From: Methanobacteriaceae archaeon | Lineage (GTDB): Archaea; Methanobacteriota; Methanobacteria; Methanobacteriales; Methanobacteriaceae | DNA length: 7,834 bases | Assembly (NCBI GenBank): GCA_011620845.1 | Contig: WOYJ01000121.1 | Coordinates: forward strand, 1-7,834 | Reading direction: 5' to 3' | In this document: one piece after another, positions 5,946 to 7,834 of the stretch | Position numbering within the stretch: position 1 is the stretch's first letter | Layout: each line of letters begins with the position of its first letter | Notes under the pieces: model-generated | Databases searched by the model: none | Told to the model about the DNA's origin: nothing | What the model saw: only the letters and a program-made list of their open reading frames with translations | Position numbers and translations under genes: made by a program

Positions 5946-6625
5946 TTTTTAATCCTCCCTTTTAAATCCATTAAAAGGAGTTTAAAGATGTAATAAGTGT
6001 ACTTCAATATCTTAACCCGGGTGATATATGACTTCTCCCCCTTATAGGAACTGGGAATGGGAATCTCCTTGACAGACAGGTTATTTAAGGAGGCCTGATA
6101 CAGCATCTCTGACTCGAACTCATAATCATCGTAGGGTATCCCTAAAAAAACAAGGGCTGCCTCCCGGGAGAAGATTCTAAAACCGCTTTGGCTATCGGTT
6201 ATATCATATCCGGTGGTGAATTTCAACAGGCTAGTGGTTAAATTGTTGGAAAATTTCCTCTGTAATGCCATTTCCTCTGGAGGGCTTTCTAAGAAACGGG
6301 AGCAGATGATCATCCCTGCATCATCCAGGCTATCCGCCAGTTGGGGAATGAACCGGGGGTCGTGCTGTCCGTCTCCGTCTAACATAACCATTGCATGGTA
6401 TCCTTCTTTTAAAGCGTATTTTATCCCTGTTTTTAAAGCAGCACCTTTACCCAGGTTTTTCTCATGTTTTATCACAATGCCCCCTGCTTCCCGGGTTAAT
6501 TGGGATGTACGGTCACTGGAGCCATCATCCACCACCAGAACATCCGAGTACTTTAAAGAATTGCTTACAACCTTTCCTATGGTTGCTTCTTCATTATAAG
6601 CAGGGATTATGATTATATATTTCAT
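5942..6625 (-). CDS. GT2-family glycosyltransferase (polyprenyl-phosphate sugar synthase-like)
   Basis: A 227-residue soluble GT-A enzyme of the dolichyl-phosphate mannose/glucose synthase type. It is expected to move a sugar from a nucleotide donor to a polyprenyl phosphate at the cytoplasmic face of the membrane. Seen: MKYIIIIPAYNEEATI (1-16), VVDDGSSDRT (31-40) with nucleotide-contacting D33/D34, KNLGKGAALKTG (56-67), the DXD region MLDGDGQHDP with D83/D85, CSRFLE (108-113) and DSQSGFRIF (144-152). It has no C-terminal membrane helices. The start at 6625 is chosen because MKYIIIIPAYNEE is the family N-terminus and AGGA (6637-6634) lies eight bases upstream. An in-frame ATG at 6667 would add 14 residues but lacks an SD site. 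The flippase-like gene follows with a 4-base overlap, so the two probably act on the same lipid-linked sugar. Donor sugar unknown. Confidence 0.9.
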   Translation of the reverse strand: MKYIIIIPAYNEEATIGKVVSNSLKYSDVLVVDDGSSDRTSQLTREAGGIVIKHEKNLGKGAALKTGIKYALKEGYHAMVMLDGDGQHDPRFIPQLADSLDDAGMIICSRFLESPPEEMALQRKFSNNLTTSLLKFTTGYDITDSQSGFRIFSREAALVFLGIPYDDYEFESEMLYQASLNNLSVKEIPIPSSYKGEKSYITRVKILKYTYYIFKLLLMDLKGRIKN

Positions 6626-6667
6626 CTTAATTTTCCTATGTTGAATCACAGATTTCAAATTTTTCAT

Positions 6668-6760
6668 TGAATATTTCAGAAGGATTTGGGGGCTTGAACT
6701 TTAAAATACTATCATTATTTTTAAATGTTTACATATTATATTAGAATAAAATGATTTATA
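6668..6760. promoter_or_regulatory. Divergent promoter region between the GT2 unit and the broken membrane gene
   Basis: A very AT-rich spacer. For the minus strand, TATTTTAAAG (plus-strand 6699-6708) is a TATA-like candidate that would start transcription near 6678. For the plus strand, TTTAAATG (6719-6726) or CATATTATATTAG (6732-6744) could have driven the gene starting at 6761. None is decisive. Confidence 0.35.
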
Positions 6761-7576
6761 ATGAATATATCGTATATTAAGGAGATCAGGACTAATTTTT
6801 GGTGGATTTCCGGTGGTGGTGATGTTTTTCCTGGCTCTCCTTCCCACCCTAAAATATGGTTATCCCTTAAGCTGAGATATCTATTACCAAGCCCACATGG
6901 CCCATCTTTACCTAGAAAAGGGATTCACTTACTGGGACTCCTTAACCTACGCCCCATTCGGAAGACCAATATTCTATCCGCCTCTGTTCCAGTACTTATT
7001 AGCTGCTGCTGGTGTTCTATTTAATCAGGATACATTTACAGTTGCTCGGGATTCCCAGCCGATATTTGCGTTTCTTGTAATATTATCCTTCACTTACACG
7101 ACCTATAAGCTTTACAATAAATGCACGGCGTTTTTCGCCGGGTTTCTGGCCAACATCTATCTACTGGGTGTTGATGTGTTGAGCGAGAGGATTTTGACCT
7201 TCGCTGTTTTTCCCCTGGTTATAATGGCGGGACTGGGTTTGGATTACGTTAGAACCCATTTTAATCGAAAATTATTCTACTCCTTAGCCGCCCTCACTGT
7301 GGCTGTGGCTATCTTCTTTGGAGCTTACCATATGTCAGATACCGAACCCCTGGTTTCTCACTGAAGCAGATATAGCTCACTGGTTCAAAGCCAATGGAGA
7401 CGGTCAGGGAGTGGTTGTATCTTCAAATTATAAGTTAGACCCCACAATAGTTGCCATATTAGGACAACCGGTAGCCACAGGGGGATATGATAATGGTAGG
7501 CTGAATAGTCTGGATATAGGCAAATAATTCCACGGTTGTTTATGAGAATAATGAGTATAAGATATGTAGGGTATGA
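6761..7576 (+). pseudogene. Degenerate polytopic membrane protein, probably GT-C glycosyltransferase-like
   Basis: Pieces of one protein lie in successive frames. Piece one starts at ATG 6761 (MNISYIKEIRTNFWW). An apparent one-base insertion near 6806 shifts to the frame FPVVVMFFLALLPTLKYGYP, which is cut by TGA (6873-6875) and resumes at once as DIYYQAHMAHLYLEKG. The next part, with YPPLFQYLLAAAG and ERILTFAVFPLVIMAG, runs to TGA (7362-7364). Around 7340-7365 it shifts again to ADIAHWFKANGDG and VSSNYKLDPTIVA, ending at TAA (7525-7527). A last piece in a third frame (7523-7576: NNSTVVYENNEYKICRV, TGA) looks like the true C-terminus. Hydrophobic helices with an early acidic/His segment resemble GT-C (STT3- or PTPS-related-type) membrane glycosyltransferases. 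Such proteins usually exceed 450 residues, against about 270 codons here, so internal deletions are likely, one near 7140-7155 and one near 7520. Divergent from the GT2-flippase pair; probably once a cell-surface glycan gene. Exact family uncertain. Confidence 0.82.
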
Positions 7577-7600
7577 TAATGCTCTAAAACAAATGGTTTA

Positions 7601-7640
7601 GTGGATAAAATTTCATTTTTGGTGAATAAAACTTCATTTT
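7601..7640. repeat. Two imperfect 19-base direct repeats, 21-base period
   Basis: GTGGATAAAATTTCATTTT (7601-7619) and GTGAATAAAACTTCATTTT (7622-7640) differ at two positions. A weaker third relative may begin near 7651 (AAATAAAAT). They lie just after the broken membrane gene. The sequence is low-complexity, and no function can be assigned. Confidence 0.55.
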
Positions 7641-7695
7641 CAGTAAAATCTAAATAAAATCACTTTTCCCTTTGTAAAAACTAATTTTTTATGTG

Positions 7696-7821
7696 TTACC
7701 ATATTCCATTCATGTTAGTTTCAACTCTTTCTTTCATGGATTTTTCCGGTAATGCTATCCACATTATGACTGTTCCCATCATCATAGTTTCTATAACCTC
7801 TGAAACTATGGTAGTATTATC
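7696..7821 (-). other. Short open stretch, possible remnant of a protein C-terminus
   Basis: On the minus strand a 41-codon open stretch runs from a TAA (7824-7822) to TAA (7698-7696). The translation is protein-like: SEVIETMMMGTVIMWIALPE, then KSMKERVETNMNGIW, with one hydrophobic segment and a charged tail. All three minus-strand frames are closed by stops near the right edge, so it is not simply a gene entering from outside. The only good starts are the ATGs at about 7777-7785, giving 28-30 residues. It is either a decayed gene end, a very small membrane peptide, or chance. Not recognised. Confidence 0.2.
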
Positions 7822-7834
7822 TTAAACTATGGTA
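7783..7834. repeat. Inverted repeat followed by a direct repeat at the window edge
   Basis: CATAGTTTC (7783-7791) and GAAACTATG (7802-7810) are perfect inverted copies around a ten-base loop. AAACTATGGTA occurs at 7803-7813 and again at 7824-7834, a 21-base period, and the second copy touches the window end. The motif may continue beyond it. It could be a hairpin terminator, an operator-like site or the edge of a longer repeat. Confidence 0.5.

Noticed and set aside
5023..5952. Plus-strand open frames opposite the flippase-like gene
   Set aside because: They mirror the well-supported minus-strand membrane protein; their translations are low in hydrophobic structure and resemble no family.
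6625..6667. GT2 start at the upstream ATG (6667)
   Set aside because: It lacks an SD site and adds 14 residues before the canonical family N-terminus; the ATG at 6625 has AGGA at good spacing. Not fully excluded.
6873..6875. In-frame TGA as a selenocysteine codon
   Set aside because: The gene has several other frameshifts, no SECIS-like structure is apparent, and TGA sits where a glycine or similar residue is expected. A nonsense mutation is simpler.
7601..7834. CRISPR array
   Set aside because: The repeats are only 11-19 bases with a 21-base period, leaving 2-10 bases between copies, so there is no room for spacers.

Overview
The window looks like chromosomal DNA from a methanogenic archaeon, most likely of the order Methanobacteriales and Methanobacterium-like. 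The basis is: an archaeal ATP-dependent DNA ligase, a short anaerobe-type ThiC, a ferredoxin:disulfide reductase fused to a rubredoxin domain, archaeal TATA/BRE-like promoters, GGAGG- and GTGAT-type ribosome binding sites, TTG starts, and very AT-rich spacers. The genus is inferred by recognition, not by a database search.

Layout, left to right. Positions 1-181 (minus strand, running off the left edge) hold a small two-helix membrane protein whose frame breaks at a run of seven T. An AT-rich divergent spacer (182-393) follows, then thiC (394-1674, thiamine pyrimidine synthesis). After a 173-base spacer come two overlapping genes: a glutaredoxin/NrdH-like redoxin (1848-2126) and an FTR-type ferredoxin:disulfide reductase with a C-terminal rubredoxin domain (2123-2638). 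They probably form one electron-transfer route from ferredoxin to a dithiol protein. The ATP-dependent DNA ligase gene (2727-4424) has its own TATA box overlapping the end of the reductase gene. It is followed by a small membrane-anchored OB-fold protein (4518-4910).

On the minus strand, a two-gene unit runs from 6625 down to 4944: a GT2 polyprenyl-phosphate sugar transferase and a UPF0104/LPG-synthase-like flippase-type membrane protein. They are coupled by a TTGA stop/start overlap and point to lipid-linked sugar and cell-envelope glycan work. Divergent from them (6761-7576) are the ruins of a polytopic membrane protein, probably GT-C-like. It has pieces in three frames, one in-frame TGA, and evidence of internal deletions. 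The last 258 bases are AT-rich with short direct and inverted repeats and a 41-codon minus-strand open stretch that may be another gene remnant.

The core (394-6625) is ordinary, well-conserved methanogen housekeeping sequence. The unusual material is at the two decayed edges and in details of the redox pair. I see no CRISPR array, no tRNA or rRNA gene, no complete insertion sequence, and nothing I would claim as a wholly new system.
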